DNA from: Prasinococcaceae sp. CCMP 1430
Taxonomy: Eukaryota; Prasinodermophyta; Palmophyllophyceae; Prasinococcales; Prasinococcaceae
DNA length: 64,000 nt
Direction of reading: 5' to 3'
Assembly (NCBI GenBank): GCA_013416795.1
Contig: RQSC01000116.1
Location: forward strand, 9,616-73,615
How positions within the stretch are numbered: position 1 is the first letter of the stretch; each line of letters starts with the position of its first letter. The position numbers and the translations under genes were made by a program. Positions 49,422 to 59,609 of the stretch are shown here, one piece after another. Below the pieces are notes generated by a model. The model was not told the DNA's origin, made no database searches, and worked only from the letters and a program-made list of their open reading frames with translations.

Positions 49422-50933
49422 ATGGCCTCGCGGAGCACAGAGATGACGGCCGCGTCGATGGCCTGGTCGGCGTCCGCGGTGGCCACTCCCGCCGCGCGCA
49501 AGCGCGCCGCCGCGCAACGCGCGCCGCGCGCCGCACGTGCATGCGCGCGCGGCAGCGGGGGGGGCAGCGGCGGGGGCGCGCCACCGGCCTGCGCGGTAGT
49601 GTTTGCAGCTGGGGGCACAGGCGGCCATGTGTACCCAGCGATCGCCGTTGCCGACGAGCTCGTGCGGCGCGACATGGGCGTGCGCCCACTCTTTGTGGGC
49701 ACCGCGGGTCGCCTCGAGAGCAACGCAGCGCCGCGCGCGGGCTACGACTTCTCGGCACTCCCAGCGGTTGCGCTTCCGCGCGGGCGGAGCGTAGGCACTC
49801 TGCTCGCCCTGGCAGCCCTCCCCCTGCGGCTAGCGTATGCCGTTGCGCGCGCCCTGGTGCTGCTGCTGGGCGTTCGGCCCGCGTGCGTCGTCGGCACCGG
49901 CGGGTACGTGTGTTTGCCCGCGTGCCTGGCAGCCTGGGTGCTGCGCGTCCCGCTTGTGGTGCTGGAGAGCAATGCGCGTGCGGGCGCAGCCAACAGGCTG
50001 CTCTCGCGCTTCGCCGCTGTGGTGGGCGTGGCGTTCGAAGGAGCCACGCAGTCGCTGGCGGCCAGTGCGCGGTGTGAGCTCGTCGGAAACCCGACCCGTG
50101 CCGCGCTCGTACCAGCTGTCACTCGTGAAGCGAGGGCAGACGCGCGCGCGAGGCTGCTGCAGCCGGCTGGCCCTGCGCTGTCCGCGTCTGGCGAACCACA
50201 CGTGCTGCTCGTGCTCGGCGGCTCGCAAGGCGCCGGCGCGATCAACGACGCCGTAGAGGCGGCGCTTCCGATGCTACTTGAAGAAGACCAGTCGCTGCAT
50301 ATCGTCTGGCAGTGCGGTGCGTTGACGGAGTGTTGCGACGCGCTTCGGCACTCGCGCACGCGCCCTGCGTGCGAGGCTGCCGGCGCGAGGAGCTGACGCG
50401 TACACGCTCCGCTACACGAACGCGCAACATGCATGCTTGACCCGCCAGGCGCCACGTACGAGGAAGCCCTGCGTTCACGTGTGCAGCCCGAGCGCTTTCA
50501 CGGGCGCGTGCTCCTTACACCTTTCGTGCACGACATGCAAGCAGCCTACTCTGCGGCGGACGTGGTGGTGGCGCGTGCGGGCGCCATCACGTGCTCCGAG
50601 CTCGCGGCGACCGCCTCTGCGGCAGTGCTCGTGCCCTCCCCGAACGTCACGGACGACCATCAGACTGCCAATGCGAGAGCCATGGCGCAACGTGGCGCGG
50701 CCGTGCTTCTTCGCGAGGGCGAGCTGGGCGGCGCTAAGCGCGGCGATGGCCTTGCGCGCGAGGTCTCGCGCCTCCTCAGCGACCAAGGCGCTCGGCGAAG
50801 GCTCCGCGAGGCTGCTGGTCGCATGGGCGCAGACGCAGCAAGCGCGAGTGAAAAGGTGGCAGACATCGTCATCGAGCTCGCGGGTGCGAGCTGTGGCGGC
50901 ACTGCTACTGCTACCATGGCAAGCTCATTGTGA
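49422..50933 (+). CDS. murG: MurG, lipid II-forming GlcNAc transferase, predicted plastid
   Basis: Transfers GlcNAc from UDP-GlcNAc to lipid I to make lipid II, the last cytosolic step of peptidoglycan precursor synthesis. Exons 49422-50316 and 50449-50933, 459 residues, phase-1 join restoring Gly; donor GTGCGT, branch point CTGAC, acceptor GCCAG. GT28 motifs in order: AAGGTGGHVYPAIAVA (residues 62-77), CVVGTGGYV, VLESNARAGAANRL (bacterial EQN..G..N), VGNPTR, LGGSQGAGAIND, VVARAGAITCSELAA and NVTDDHQTANA. The first 50 residues are Ala/Arg/Ser-rich with few acids, like a plastid transit peptide. The spliceosomal intron argues against bacterial contamination. The motifs are MurG-type, not those of the related MGDG synthase. 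Confidence 0.9.
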
Positions 50934-50974
50934 TGTATCGTATACTTATTGTACATTCGCGTCCGCGCGCTTCA

Positions 50975-53371
50975 TCAGAAGCGCGGCGTGTTGATGCTCT
51001 CAAAGTCGGACTCGTACTCAATTTCCGAGATGTCGCTCGCCACGTGCGCGGTCGGCCCCGCGTCGAAGGCAGGCACTGCAAAAGAGCTATCCTCGGACGA
51101 GGTATCAGCCTCCATGTGCACGTCGAGCGCGCCAAAGTCGGCCGTCTCCGTTTGGTCAGCGTCTGGCTCCTGCACCGGCAACGCTTGCGCCTGAGGGCCG
51201 AGTACAGAGGTCTCCTCGCTGGCATCATTAACGTCGGGCTTTGATGCCTCGACAGCAAGCTGTGCCATCCAGCCTGGAACATAGCCACCCGACTCAGCGC
51301 TCTCATCCGAATCCATGATCGCGTCTGTAGCGTCCATGTCTGCGGCCCCGTTTTCCTCTTCAAGCTGCTGCTTGAAGTCGTCATCGCTGTCATCCATTGC
51401 CGAGACTTCGACAACAGGTGGTATGGGCTCCGTAGATGAGTTACCCCCCTCCTCTGCGGGGTGTTCTGGGCGCCCCTGCTCTACCGCGGACCTGGTTGCC
51501 CTTGCGTGGAAAGCAGGCTGTAACTTCGAAGTGGTAGCTTGGATCTCCTCCTCTATCTTCTGCCGCCGCGCTTCTTCGGCGGCCTGAGCGTCGATGTCGG
51601 CTCGCCGCTGGGCCTCAGCCTCCGCATGCCGCTGTGCGTCGGCCTCAGCCTGTTGTCGGGCCTCCGCTTCAACCTGCCGTAGGGCTTCCGCCTCGGCTTC
51701 GGCCTTGGCCTCAGCCTCAGCCTCGGCCTGCCGTTGGGCGTCGGCCTCGGCCTGCCGTTTCCGCTCGCGCATTTCCTCAACCTGCTTCTTGGCAGCACGC
51801 GCGCGGAAGGCAGACTGAAGCTTCACCGTGGCAGTGTCCATCTCGGCCTTCTCACGCTCCTCCTCGGCCCTCTTCCGTTCCTCGCGCTGTCGCTCCTGCT
51901 CCTGCCTGCGCTTTCCCTCTTCGGCCAGCTTTTCCGCCGCCCTCGCTCGGAAGGCCACTTGCATTTTGGTAGCGGCGGCACTCATTTCTTCGAGCTCGGC
52001 CGAGCTGCCCCCCGCTGCGACAAGCGTAGGATCCTCCTCTTCCTCAGTGGCAGCGTCTGTGCGAGCACCAGCGCCCACATGCACGTCCCGAGCAGACGGC
52101 CTTGGCGTGAGGAGCTCAACAGCGTTATCTGGATGCAGGGCCTCAGCAGCAAGACGAGGCACGGGTGCCCCTGACATCGATGGGCCAGCGTCGTTGGCAT
52201 CCTCCTCTCCATCGCTCGCCTTGCTGTGCTCGTGAGATGGGCCACCACCATCGGCGCCTGCGCCTGCACAGACAGGGCTAAGCGCCTTTGCGACTCCCTC
52301 GGCGACCTCAGGGTGCTGGTGTGATGGCATGTCAGCCGCGCGCTCGTCACCCGCGGAGCCGTTCTTGTTGGCGCTCTCGATTGGCAGTTCTCGTGCTGAT
52401 TGGTGTTTGGTTCCGGTCGACGAGAGGATGTTTCGGCGATGCTCGCGCGCGATAGCGGCGACCTCTGACGCTCCTGCCTTAGCAGCAACAAGATGATCGC
52501 TCCCTGTACCTGCACCTGCACGCGCGACGACAGTAATTTCAGGGTAGCGCCGCTTGATGTGCGCGCTGTCGTTGCGTCCAATGAGAGACCCCAAGATAAG
52601 CACGGCTGCCGGAGGGCACACCTCCCGCTCGAAGACGTACATCTCGTCCGAGCCCAATGGGAAGTCCTGCAAGGCGACGTAGCTCAGCTTGCTAGTAGCG
52701 ATCTCCGTGCGCAAGAACTGCAACTTAAGGGCCAGCGGGATCAGCTGGCCCGACAGAATCAACTGATAGCACCGGCGGCCCAAAGGCGTGCCCGCATCCA
52801 CCTCCGTCTCAACGAGCGTGTCCAATGACAGCGTCGTGAAGCCCCCGCGTTCGAGCGCCTCCTCAGCCGCCAGGCGCACGTTGCGCCGACCATTGCCCAC
52901 CAGCCACACAATGGAGACACTGCGGAGACGGCCTCGCGGGACTGGTGGCTGTTTGCCACTTGGTGAAGAATTCGGCTGTTCGGGCGCATCGGAGGGCGAG
53001 CGTGCAGCGAGCTCGAGCTTTGCGTCCTCGCCCCACCTTAAGGCTTTGCTAGGGGTTCTCCTTTCAACATACGCTGTTGGTGACGCCCTCTCCGGAGTCG
53101 TGTGTGGCGCGGTGGGTGCGCTGACCACGCCGTCAGACGGAGCGTCCACGCGGTTGCGTGCACGCGACAGCCGCTCGTCATCGTTTGCGCGCGTGGCCGC
53201 CGTCATCTCCGACTGTTTAGCCCCACGGTGAGACGGTGCCGTCGAAACGGGCGACGGGCGGGTGCTGCTTGGCGCCGGTGGACGTTCCCGCAGGGGGGAT
53301 GAACGAGTGCTCCATCCCTCAGAGCGCCCCGAGGGCCTCAACCTCGCTGGTGACTTGGGCGGCAAGCCCAT
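50975..53371 (-). CDS. adenylate-kinase-like domain protein with IQ repeats
   Basis: Single exon, 798 residues (or 743 from the ATG at 53206). After a disordered Ser/Pro region comes an adenylate-kinase-like domain at about residues 150-290: VSIVWLVGNGRRNVRLAA, FTTLSLDTLVETEVDAGTPL and LILSGQLIPLALKLQFLR, parallel to P-loop, NMP-binding and lid segments of ADK. The P-loop GxPGSGKGT is replaced by GNGRRNVRL, with no Lys at the key place, so ATP binding is unlikely. The C-terminal half has three IQ-like units (AATKMQVAFRARAA, ATVKLQSAFRARAA, TTSKLQPAFHARAT) separated by an Ala/Glu/Arg coiled coil, then an acidic tail. Degenerate ADK domains are common in axonemal proteins; a ciliary role is inference. 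Confidence 0.7.
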   Translation of the reverse strand: MGLPPKSPARLRPSGRSEGWSTRSSPLRERPPAPSSTRPSPVSTAPSHRGAKQSEMTAATRANDDERLSRARNRVDAPSDGVVSAPTAPHTTPERASPTAYVERRTPSKALRWGEDAKLELAARSPSDAPEQPNSSPSGKQPPVPRGRLRSVSIVWLVGNGRRNVRLAAEEALERGGFTTLSLDTLVETEVDAGTPLGRRCYQLILSGQLIPLALKLQFLRTEIATSKLSYVALQDFPLGSDEMYVFEREVCPPAAVLILGSLIGRNDSAHIKRRYPEITVVARAGAGTGSDHLVAAKAGASEVAAIAREHRRNILSSTGTKHQSARELPIESANKNGSAGDERAADMPSHQHPEVAEGVAKALSPVCAGAGADGGGPSHEHSKASDGEEDANDAGPSMSGAPVPRLAAEALHPDNAVELLTPRPSARDVHVGAGARTDAATEEEEDPTLVAAGGSSAELEEMSAAATKMQVAFRARAAEKLAEEGKRRQEQERQREERKRAEEEREKAEMDTATVKLQSAFRARAAKKQVEEMRERKRQAEADAQRQAEAEAEAKAEAEAEALRQVEAEARQQAEADAQRHAEAEAQRRADIDAQAAEEARRQKIEEEIQATTSKLQPAFHARATRSAVEQGRPEHPAEEGGNSSTEPIPPVVEVSAMDDSDDDFKQQLEEENGAADMDATDAIMDSDESAESGGYVPGWMAQLAVEASKPDVNDASEETSVLGPQAQALPVQEPDADQTETADFGALDVHMEADTSSEDSSFAVPAFDAGPTAHVASDISEIEYESDFESINTPRF

Positions 53372-53422
53372 TGGGTCGTACCCCTGCCGAGCGGAAGCAC
53401 TGGTGGGGCGCTGCCTGGTAGG

Positions 53423-55396
53423 TCACGTGCGCGCGCCCAGTCTCGAGCGAGCGAAAGGCGCCGATCCACTCGGTCGCGCGGATGGCGAAAGTGAAGCGGC
53501 TGCAGCGGCAGCCTCAGCGACCCTCGCTGCGTTGACAGCCGCTGCGGCCGCGCGCGCGGCCTCCTCGGCGGCCTGCGCAGCGTTGTCGTACCGTTGATTT
53601 GCATGAGAATTCAGACGGTGCGACGACGCCTCCGTGCTCATCATGTATCGCGGCTGAGCGGACCTCTCCCCCCTGCCACGGCCAAACTTGGCGCGCGCGG
53701 ATGCGGGGTGCGCGCGCCGCGCAAACGAGTGGCCGCCCTCAGATCGCTTAGTTTGATCGCCTACGTACGCCATCGCCGTCTCTTCCGTGAAGTCGTGCGA
53801 ATGCGAGCGGGTGGCCCGCCCAGGCATCCTATTTGCTCGTACCCCGATCGAGCCCTGTGAGTGTGACTCGGGCAGGCGCGCCGAGTGCGTGCCACGACTT
53901 TGAGTGTAGTTCCCACGCACAGTGGAGGACGCTTGCCGCGCAGAGACAGGCCGCCTGCGTTGCGCCGCCGCCGTCGCTGCCGCCGCCCGCTCACGTGCGA
54001 GTATTGCTCGGTCCTCCGCCCCGGATATGCGGGCCCTGCCACGCGGATCGACTTTCACGTCATCATTCCAGAAGCGTTGGCCGCGCGTGAAATGCACACG
54101 CCGCTCGACCCTCGCCGCGGCTCGTGGTGCACGACCACTGCTGAGCACGTGATAGTCATCTTCGTAGTCATCGGTATCTTCGGGGATGAGGTCGTCGTCG
54201 TAGTCGTCGTAGTCGTCCGTGTACGCGTTGGAACGTGCGCCTCGCGCTCCGCCGCCGCCGCGAAATGCCACGTGGACGCTCGCCCCTGCCCGGCCCCGGT
54301 TCGTAGATTCAACCCGTGCAGCAGAGCTCGCCGTGTGCGCCGACCAAGGACGCGATTTGTTCTGCCTGCGCGAAGGCCTGGCTGTGCTGCTGCCGCTGCC
54401 GCTACCGCCGGCAGTCGACGCGCTGGCAGGTCCGCGCGTGGACCTGCCCATGGTCTTCTGTTTCGAGGTCGTGTGCGCTCTTTCGAATGCCGCGCGATTC
54501 TTGCGCAGCGCGGTGGCCATCGGCGCGCCATACCCCCACACCTCGTCCCCAAGCTCCACGGCGCGATCGTAAGCATCGGCAGCTTCATCGATTTCGCCAA
54601 GGTGCTCGTGCTCTACGGCGAGGTTGTGGAATGCGATAGCCATCATGCTCTCGATGGCGGCCGTCGCGGCTGCAGCAGCCTCGTCCACTTCGCCATCCGG
54701 GCAGGCCTCGTAGTGCATCTTAGCCTCGTTCTCCACATGTTGGGTGCGCAGTAGGCCGATGGCAGCGGCGGCGTGCTCCGCCGCATCGGCGTGCTGTCCG
54801 AGCTCGGAGAGCGTCGCGCAGACGTTCAGGTGCGTCCCGGCGGGATTTTCCACCGCGTCTGGGAAGTCGCGCTCGACGTCGAGCGCGCATCGCAGGTAGC
54901 GCAGCGCCGAGCGCGGCCGCTCGTAGCGCTTGTAGAAGCAGCCGAGGTTGTTGAAGGTCACTCCCTGCAGCCTCGCGCGCGACGCCGCGAGCGGCACAGC
55001 AAGCTCGCCCTCCGCGAGCACCTCCGCCTTACGCAGCAGTGCGAGGGCGCGCTCAAAGTCTTCGCCCTCGACGAGCCGCATCGCCAGCGCGTTGTACGCC
55101 AGGCACAGCTCCTCAGCACGCTGACCGACGGCTACTGACGGCGCGCCGTGCGCCTCGGACGCGAGCGCGAGTGCGTGCTCCTGCCAGCCGACGGCGTCGG
55201 CATGGCGCCCGCGGGAGCGGCAGGCCGCTGCGTGCGCGTCAGCCTCGCGCAGCTCAATCGCTGCGCGCACGCTGGCGCTGCTGCGCCCCGCCCTCAGGCT
55301 GCCCGCGCTGTGCTCCGCCTTTACAGCACCCTCGCCCTCGCCCTCGCCCACCCCGACCTCGCCATCGTCGGGCCCCTCCTCCGCCAGCGGCTCCAT
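53423..55396 (-). CDS. TPR-repeat protein with disordered C-terminal half
   Basis: Single exon, 657 residues from the ATG at 55396; the longer frame starts at GTG. Tetratricopeptide-like helix pairs occupy about residues 40-310: LCLAYNALAMRLVEGEDFER, TFNNLGCFYKRYERPRSAL, THLNVCATLSELGQHADAAE and AFHNLAVEHEHLGEIDEAAD. The C-terminal half is low complexity, with an Asp/Tyr cluster (YTDDYDDYDDD), Ser/Arg stretches and a final Ala-rich helix. TPR arrays mediate protein assembly; similar architecture occurs in flagellar and basal-body proteins, but no orthologue is named. Only 51 bp separate its stop from the next ATG on the same strand. Confidence 0.7.
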   Translation of the reverse strand: MEPLAEEGPDDGEVGVGEGEGEGAVKAEHSAGSLRAGRSSASVRAAIELREADAHAAACRSRGRHADAVGWQEHALALASEAHGAPSVAVGQRAEELCLAYNALAMRLVEGEDFERALALLRKAEVLAEGELAVPLAASRARLQGVTFNNLGCFYKRYERPRSALRYLRCALDVERDFPDAVENPAGTHLNVCATLSELGQHADAAEHAAAAIGLLRTQHVENEAKMHYEACPDGEVDEAAAAATAAIESMMAIAFHNLAVEHEHLGEIDEAADAYDRAVELGDEVWGYGAPMATALRKNRAAFERAHTTSKQKTMGRSTRGPASASTAGGSGSGSSTARPSRRQNKSRPWSAHTASSAARVESTNRGRAGASVHVAFRGGGGARGARSNAYTDDYDDYDDDLIPEDTDDYEDDYHVLSSGRAPRAAARVERRVHFTRGQRFWNDDVKVDPRGRARISGAEDRAILARERAAAATAAAQRRRPVSARQASSTVRGNYTQSRGTHSARLPESHSQGSIGVRANRMPGRATRSHSHDFTEETAMAYVGDQTKRSEGGHSFARRAHPASARAKFGRGRGERSAQPRYMMSTEASSHRLNSHANQRYDNAAQAAEEAARAAAAAVNAARVAEAAAAAASLSPSARPSGSAPFARSRLGART

Positions 55397-55953
55397 GTCG
55401 AGCACGCTCGCGCACTCCCGCGCACTCGCAAACGCGGTCGGTGGGGGCACGCGGAGAGCTCGCGTCCGCGCGGCCCCTGGGCCCGGCGCGGGCCGCGCGC
55501 CCGGCGCGCCTTGTGCCTCCTCTCCCTCCCTTCAACTCCACACCTCCCGCATCCTCGTTTCTCCTCCTGGCCTACCGTTGCCCGCCTCTGCCCGCCGCCG
55601 CCGCCCCGTGCCGTGCGAGCCTGCGGGCGCGCATGCGGCGGGGGGAACTCAAGCACATGGCGCACATGCAAACTAACAATGCGGTGGATGGTGGGGTCCT
55701 CGCCGCTCGTGCAAACACCAAAGCGAACTGAACTCGCACGACGAGTTTATGGTGCGTTCGAATTCAGCTGATGAAGCAATTTCGTACAGTAGTACAGTAC
55801 TACCAAGTACATGTACACGGTTATTTATGTAGGGTTTGATTGCTGGATGTGTTTTTGATATCGTTTGAGGTGTGCGCTTGGGCGCAAAGGTTTGGGTTCG
55901 TGCCAGGACGGCCGCGTTCCCCGATTCGGCGAGCGAGCGCATCCAACGCGAAC
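55397..55953. other. intergenic region, 557 nt
   Basis: Tandem minus-strand spacer. The left half is pyrimidine-rich on the plus strand and purine-rich on the gene strand. The AT-rich section 55770-55870 contains repeated AGTAGTACAGTACTACCAAGTAC-like short inverted words around 55788-55812 and one TAGGGTTTG telo-box at 55831. No coding evidence. Confidence 0.5.
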
Positions 55954-57670
55954 CTACCTGGCGACATGCAGCTTCACGCTGTCGCCGAAAGAGGTGTTTC
56001 CGAACGCCTCGGTGGCGCGCCGAAGCGCTCGTTGGTACGCCGAAGCGCGCGCGCCCTGTGCCACGCGCGGCGGAGGTGCAGCCTCGGCAGCGGCGCGCGC
56101 CGTGCGGGCGCGTGCCGCCGCAGCTGCAGAGCGCATGGCCGCGCGTTTCGCCTCGGCCGCCGCCGTCATGCTCGCAGCGAACGCCTCCGAGTCTAGGTCA
56201 CCTCCCGCTGCGTCATCCTGCGGACAGATGGATTTGGCCCACGGGCGCAGCGTGAGCAAACGAGGGCGCCTATGCATTGGAGCGCCGAAACGCCAGCGCG
56301 TGCGAGCCAACACCACCACGCCCGTGACATCCTACATCTGCACCCCAACGCACCTCCAGCTCGTCTTCGCTGCCCCCCGCAGGGTCATCCTGCGCGTCTG
56401 CTGTTGCTAAAAGCACCCGCGGCGCGGCCTGTTGCGCCTCAGCCGCGGCGTCAGTAGCGAGCGCAGCCTCGCCGGCGCCGGTCGCCTCGAACACCTCGGC
56501 GACGGATGCTGGTAGGGGTGGCGGGATCTCGCCGGCGATACCAAGCACGTCCGCTCGCCACTTACGGCGCTCGCGCATCCTCTCTCGTGCGGCCGCGAGC
56601 AGTCTTGGCAGCTTAGTTGTGTCCACGACCGCATCGGAAGGCGCCACGAAAGCGGCCGGCGCGCCGAGTCCCCAGCTGAGCTCTTCATTCGCAGCGGCTC
56701 GCGCGACGGGCGGGGCGGAGCAAATAGGCGCTGCGGGAGCTGTGGGCGGTGGAACTACCGCTTGCGCGACGTGTGGCGCCTGCACGCCCCCATGCGCTGG
56801 CTCCGACTGCTGCTGAAGCTGCTCCCGTGATTGCTCGGGCAGATGCTGCTGCTGTGCCTGCTGTGCTCGAGCAGCGGCCGCAGGAGACCTTGCAGAAGGC
56901 AGGGTGGTGTCGCGCACTTGCATGAGTGCGCTCGGTCGCACAGCAGGCGTGGGTACCGCATCGGGCCCGACATAGTCCGGCGTAACGTACCCAGACGTGA
57001 GCTGCTCGTCCAATAGCTGCGGCACGCTGTGAATGCTACCGCTTTCGTTGCCGCTGCGCTCAGCTCGCAGCGCGGCTGCGACAGCCGCTTCGATCTCGGC
57101 GTCGCGCGCATTCGCGGGTATCGATCCGCCGCTGTCGTCAGCGCGAGCCGTCGCCCGCTTGTCCGTGACCCCCGTGCTCCCGTCAGCAAAAGAGGCCACG
57201 GCTTGCCTGTCGTCGTGCATGAGAGCGCGCACCTCGCCGCGGATGGCCACCGAATCGTGGTAGACCCTCCGGAGCGCGTGCAGTGTCTTTGCACGCGCCG
57301 CTGCGGCGAGGCGAGCATCAGCGGACGGAGTGGCTCCAGCCACGAGCGCGCTTGTCGAAAAGGGGGCCGCGGCGACCGTTGCAGTGCGGCACAGCCACGG
57401 CGTAGCTGTTGGCACGGCAGCCATGCGCACGCTCACGTGTGCTGCCCGCGCCTGCGCCCGTGCCCGCGCCCCCGCCTCCGCGGCGACCGTGGCAGCGCTG
57501 CTCGAGTCCGCTGCGGCGCGGTCGAATGCCCGCAAGTACGCGTCGAGCTCCACGCCCGCAGCCCCGCCACGGGACCCGCTACCACCGCGGCCGCCGCCAA
57601 GCACGTCGCGCGCGCTCTCTCCGCTGCCGAGCAGCCACTGGCGCGTCGCGGCCACGTCCGACGCCGCCAT
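55954..57670 (-). CDS. unrecognised Ala/Gln-rich protein, two exons
   Basis: Exon 1 is 56354-57670 from the ATG (MAASDVAATRQWLLGSGESA) and exon 2 is 55954-56217, joined in phase 0; donor GTGCGT, acceptor CCGCAG, branch-like CTCAC. Total 526 residues. The N-terminal 190 residues are helical and include ALRRVYHDSVAIRGEVRALM. The middle is a Pro/Gln/Ala-rich linker (near 56760-56900). The C-terminal part has PRLLAAARERMRERRKWRADVL, and exon 2 encodes a basic Ala-rich helix (EAKRAAMRSAAAAARARTA). No family is recognised. Coiled-coil or scaffold function is likely from composition alone. Confidence 0.6.
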
Positions 57671-58280
57671 TCCCCCTCCCGAGCGCTCAGCCACTCCCTT
57701 CGAGGCACACACTCGAGGCACACAGGCAGATCCTCTCAAGCACTGCCCGGCCCCTCGCAGCCCAGCGCGACCCAAGCCCGCCCGGCCCTGCCCAAGCCCG
57801 TTTGCAACCTTCCTGCTAGCTCCTCGGGCGTAGCTGTCCCTCCCCGCCTCGGCGTCCGCGCTGTGGCGCGCGCCCAGGCGCTTGCCGCCGCGTTCGAACT
57901 GTGCCGCATGCGCCTACGCTCGGGGAACGCGATCACTTCGGCCGGAGTTCGGATGCAGATCCTGGTTGCCGCAATCCGAATCGGCTGCGGCGGAGGAGAC
58001 GCCCGTGGGTAAGAATGAACCAAATGATTGGTAAAGCGCGTCAAAAACTGCGGAAAGGCAGTGATGAGGTGTGTGCGTCGGCGAGAAACGGGTGCATAGG
58101 GCGCGCCTGGCTGGGCCCGACTTGGGGGAAGGCGCTCGAGGCAATGAAACCCATGCCGGTGCGCGCGCTCTCGCGCGGCAGAGCCGGCCCTGGCCTCGCC
58201 TTGGCAGGGGCCCGCTAAGCCGACCGACGCTGCAGGAGGAGTGAGGGCGGGGTCGGGTGACATTGTTTCTTACAGCGGGC
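57671..58280. other. intergenic region, 610 nt
   Basis: Between the start of the unrecognised gene and the DRG2 stop, both on the minus strand. Contains direct C/T-rich words near 57730-57800 and a less GC-rich patch at 57995-58070. Frames present are unremarkable. Probably the promoter of the unrecognised gene plus the DRG2 3' UTR. Confidence 0.5.
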
Positions 58281-59513
58281 TCAGATCTTCTTCACGATCT
58301 GCACGACATCTTCGTCTTCCAAAATGTGCTCCTTGCCCACGCGCTGCGGCTTGTGTTTCGCGCTCAATCCCCACACCTGTGCGAACTTGAGGTCGTTCAG
58401 CAACGTCTTGTGGATGCGCATACAAAAGTCCTCCACCTTGGCCTTGCTGGCCGGCAGCACAACGGGCTCTTCGAAATCGGGCATCATGCCCTTGGGCTTG
58501 GTGTAAATGCGCTTGAGGTTGAGCTTCTCCCAGATACGCTCGAGTAGGCCGTCCAGATTCCACTCATGCTGCGCGCAGATGGGGCAGCAGTTCTCCATCT
58601 TGTCGACGAGCTCGAGCTCTTCCTTGGTGATCTGGTCGATCTTGTTCAGCACGTACAGCACCGGAATGTACACCACGCCGCGCCCCTTGCCCTCACTCAT
58701 CTCCACAACGTCGACGAGGTCGTCGGTAGACACCTCCTCCTTCAGGTACACGTCCGCGTTGTGGACTGTGCGCGGCGGGGAAGCAGCGCCCGCGTCAGCA
58801 TGAGGCGCGAGGGGCCATGAGAGGCAGGTTTGGGGGCGCTTCCGCCCTGCTCGCATGCGCGCAGCGCGCGGCGGCGACCCGCGGCCGCGCCACGCACTCT
58901 TATACTCGCTGAGGATGCTCTTGACCGTCTCGAGCGTGATTTCCCCGCTCGTGGCGCTGTTGTTGAAGTTGATGCCGCCCTTCTCCTTCTTGCGAAAGAC
59001 GATGTTGGGCGGCTTTTTGTTGATGCGGATGCCGAAACCTTCCAGCTCCTTCTCGATGAGCGCCTTGTGTGTCATTGGCTTCATCACGTCGAGCACGATC
59101 AGGATCAGCGAGCACGTGCGCGCGGTGGCGATGACTTGGCGACCGCGGCCCTTGCCGTCCTTCGCTCCTTCGATAATCCCCGGCAGGTCCAACAGCTGGA
59201 TCTTGGCGCCCATGTAGCGGATGACGCCTGGCACACACGTGAGCGTGGTGAACTCGTAGCTGGCAGCCTCTGAGAACGTGCCCGTGAGCTTTGTCAACAG
59301 CGTGGACTTTCCCACCGAAGGGAAGCCCACGAGGCCCACGCGCGCGATGCCGGTCGACTTGACGTCGAAGCCCTCGCCCTTCCCGCCCCCGCCGCCGCCC
59401 GCCGGGTCCTCGAGCAGCTCGCGGCGCAGCTTCGCGAGCTTGGCCTTGAGGAGGCCGAGGTGGCCCGAGGTCGCCTTATTCTTCTGCGTGCGGGCCATCT
59501 CATCCTCGATCTC
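58281..59513 (-). CDS. DRG2: developmentally regulated GTP-binding protein DRG2, 5' incomplete
   Basis: Obg-related cytosolic GTPase linked to ribosomes and translation, partnered by a DFRP protein. Exon 58898-59513 begins [20 protein letters not shown] after a CTGAC branch point and CTGCAG acceptor; the last exon is 58281-58765, with donor GTGCGT and a phase-1 join restoring Ile in SEYKIHNADVYL. G motifs: GFPSVGKST (G1), TTLTCVPG (G2), [11 protein letters not shown] (G3), NKID (G4). The basic TGS domain closes with [24 protein letters not shown]. Residue choices follow DRG2 rather than DRG1. The first exon, expected to encode about 8-10 residues, was not found. Confidence 0.92.
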   Translation of the reverse strand, partial: EIEDEMARTQKNKATSGHLGLLKAKLAKLRRELLEDPAGGGGGGKGEGFDVKSTGIARVGLVGFPSVGKSTLLTKLTGTFSEAASYEFTTLTCVPGVIRYMGAKIQLLDLPGIIEGAKDGKGRGRQVIATARTCSLILIVLDVMKPMTHKALIEKELEGFGIRINKKPPNIVFRKKEKGGINFNNSATSGEITLETVKSILSEYKSAWRGRGSPPRAARMRAGRKRPQTCLSWPLAPHADAGAASPPRTVHNADVYLKEEVSTDDLVDVVEMSEGKGRGVVYIPVLYVLNKIDQITKEELELVDKMENCCPICAQHEWNLDGLLERIWEKLNLKRIYTKPKGMMPDFEEPVVLPASKAKVEDFCMRIHKTLLNDLKFAQVWGLSAKHKPQRVGKEHILEDEDVVQIVKKI

Positions 59514-59609
59514 CTGCAGTTCCGCGCAGGCGCGCAGCCGGCAGCCGGTGGGCCGAGTGCGGGGCGCAGCGTCAGGGGCGCTGCGCAACGCCCGCGTGGC
59601 AGCGCCCGT

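Noticed and set aside
49283-49723. N-terminal extension of TIP41 through the MurG 5' region
   Set aside because: It begins at GTG, runs antisense to MurG coding sequence and has repeat-like Pro/Ala/Arg composition.
49422-50933. MurG as bacterial contamination or an MGDG synthase
   Set aside because: It has a spliceosomal intron with local signals and lies between eukaryotic genes; its GGTGGHVYPAIA and GGSQGA motifs are MurG-type.
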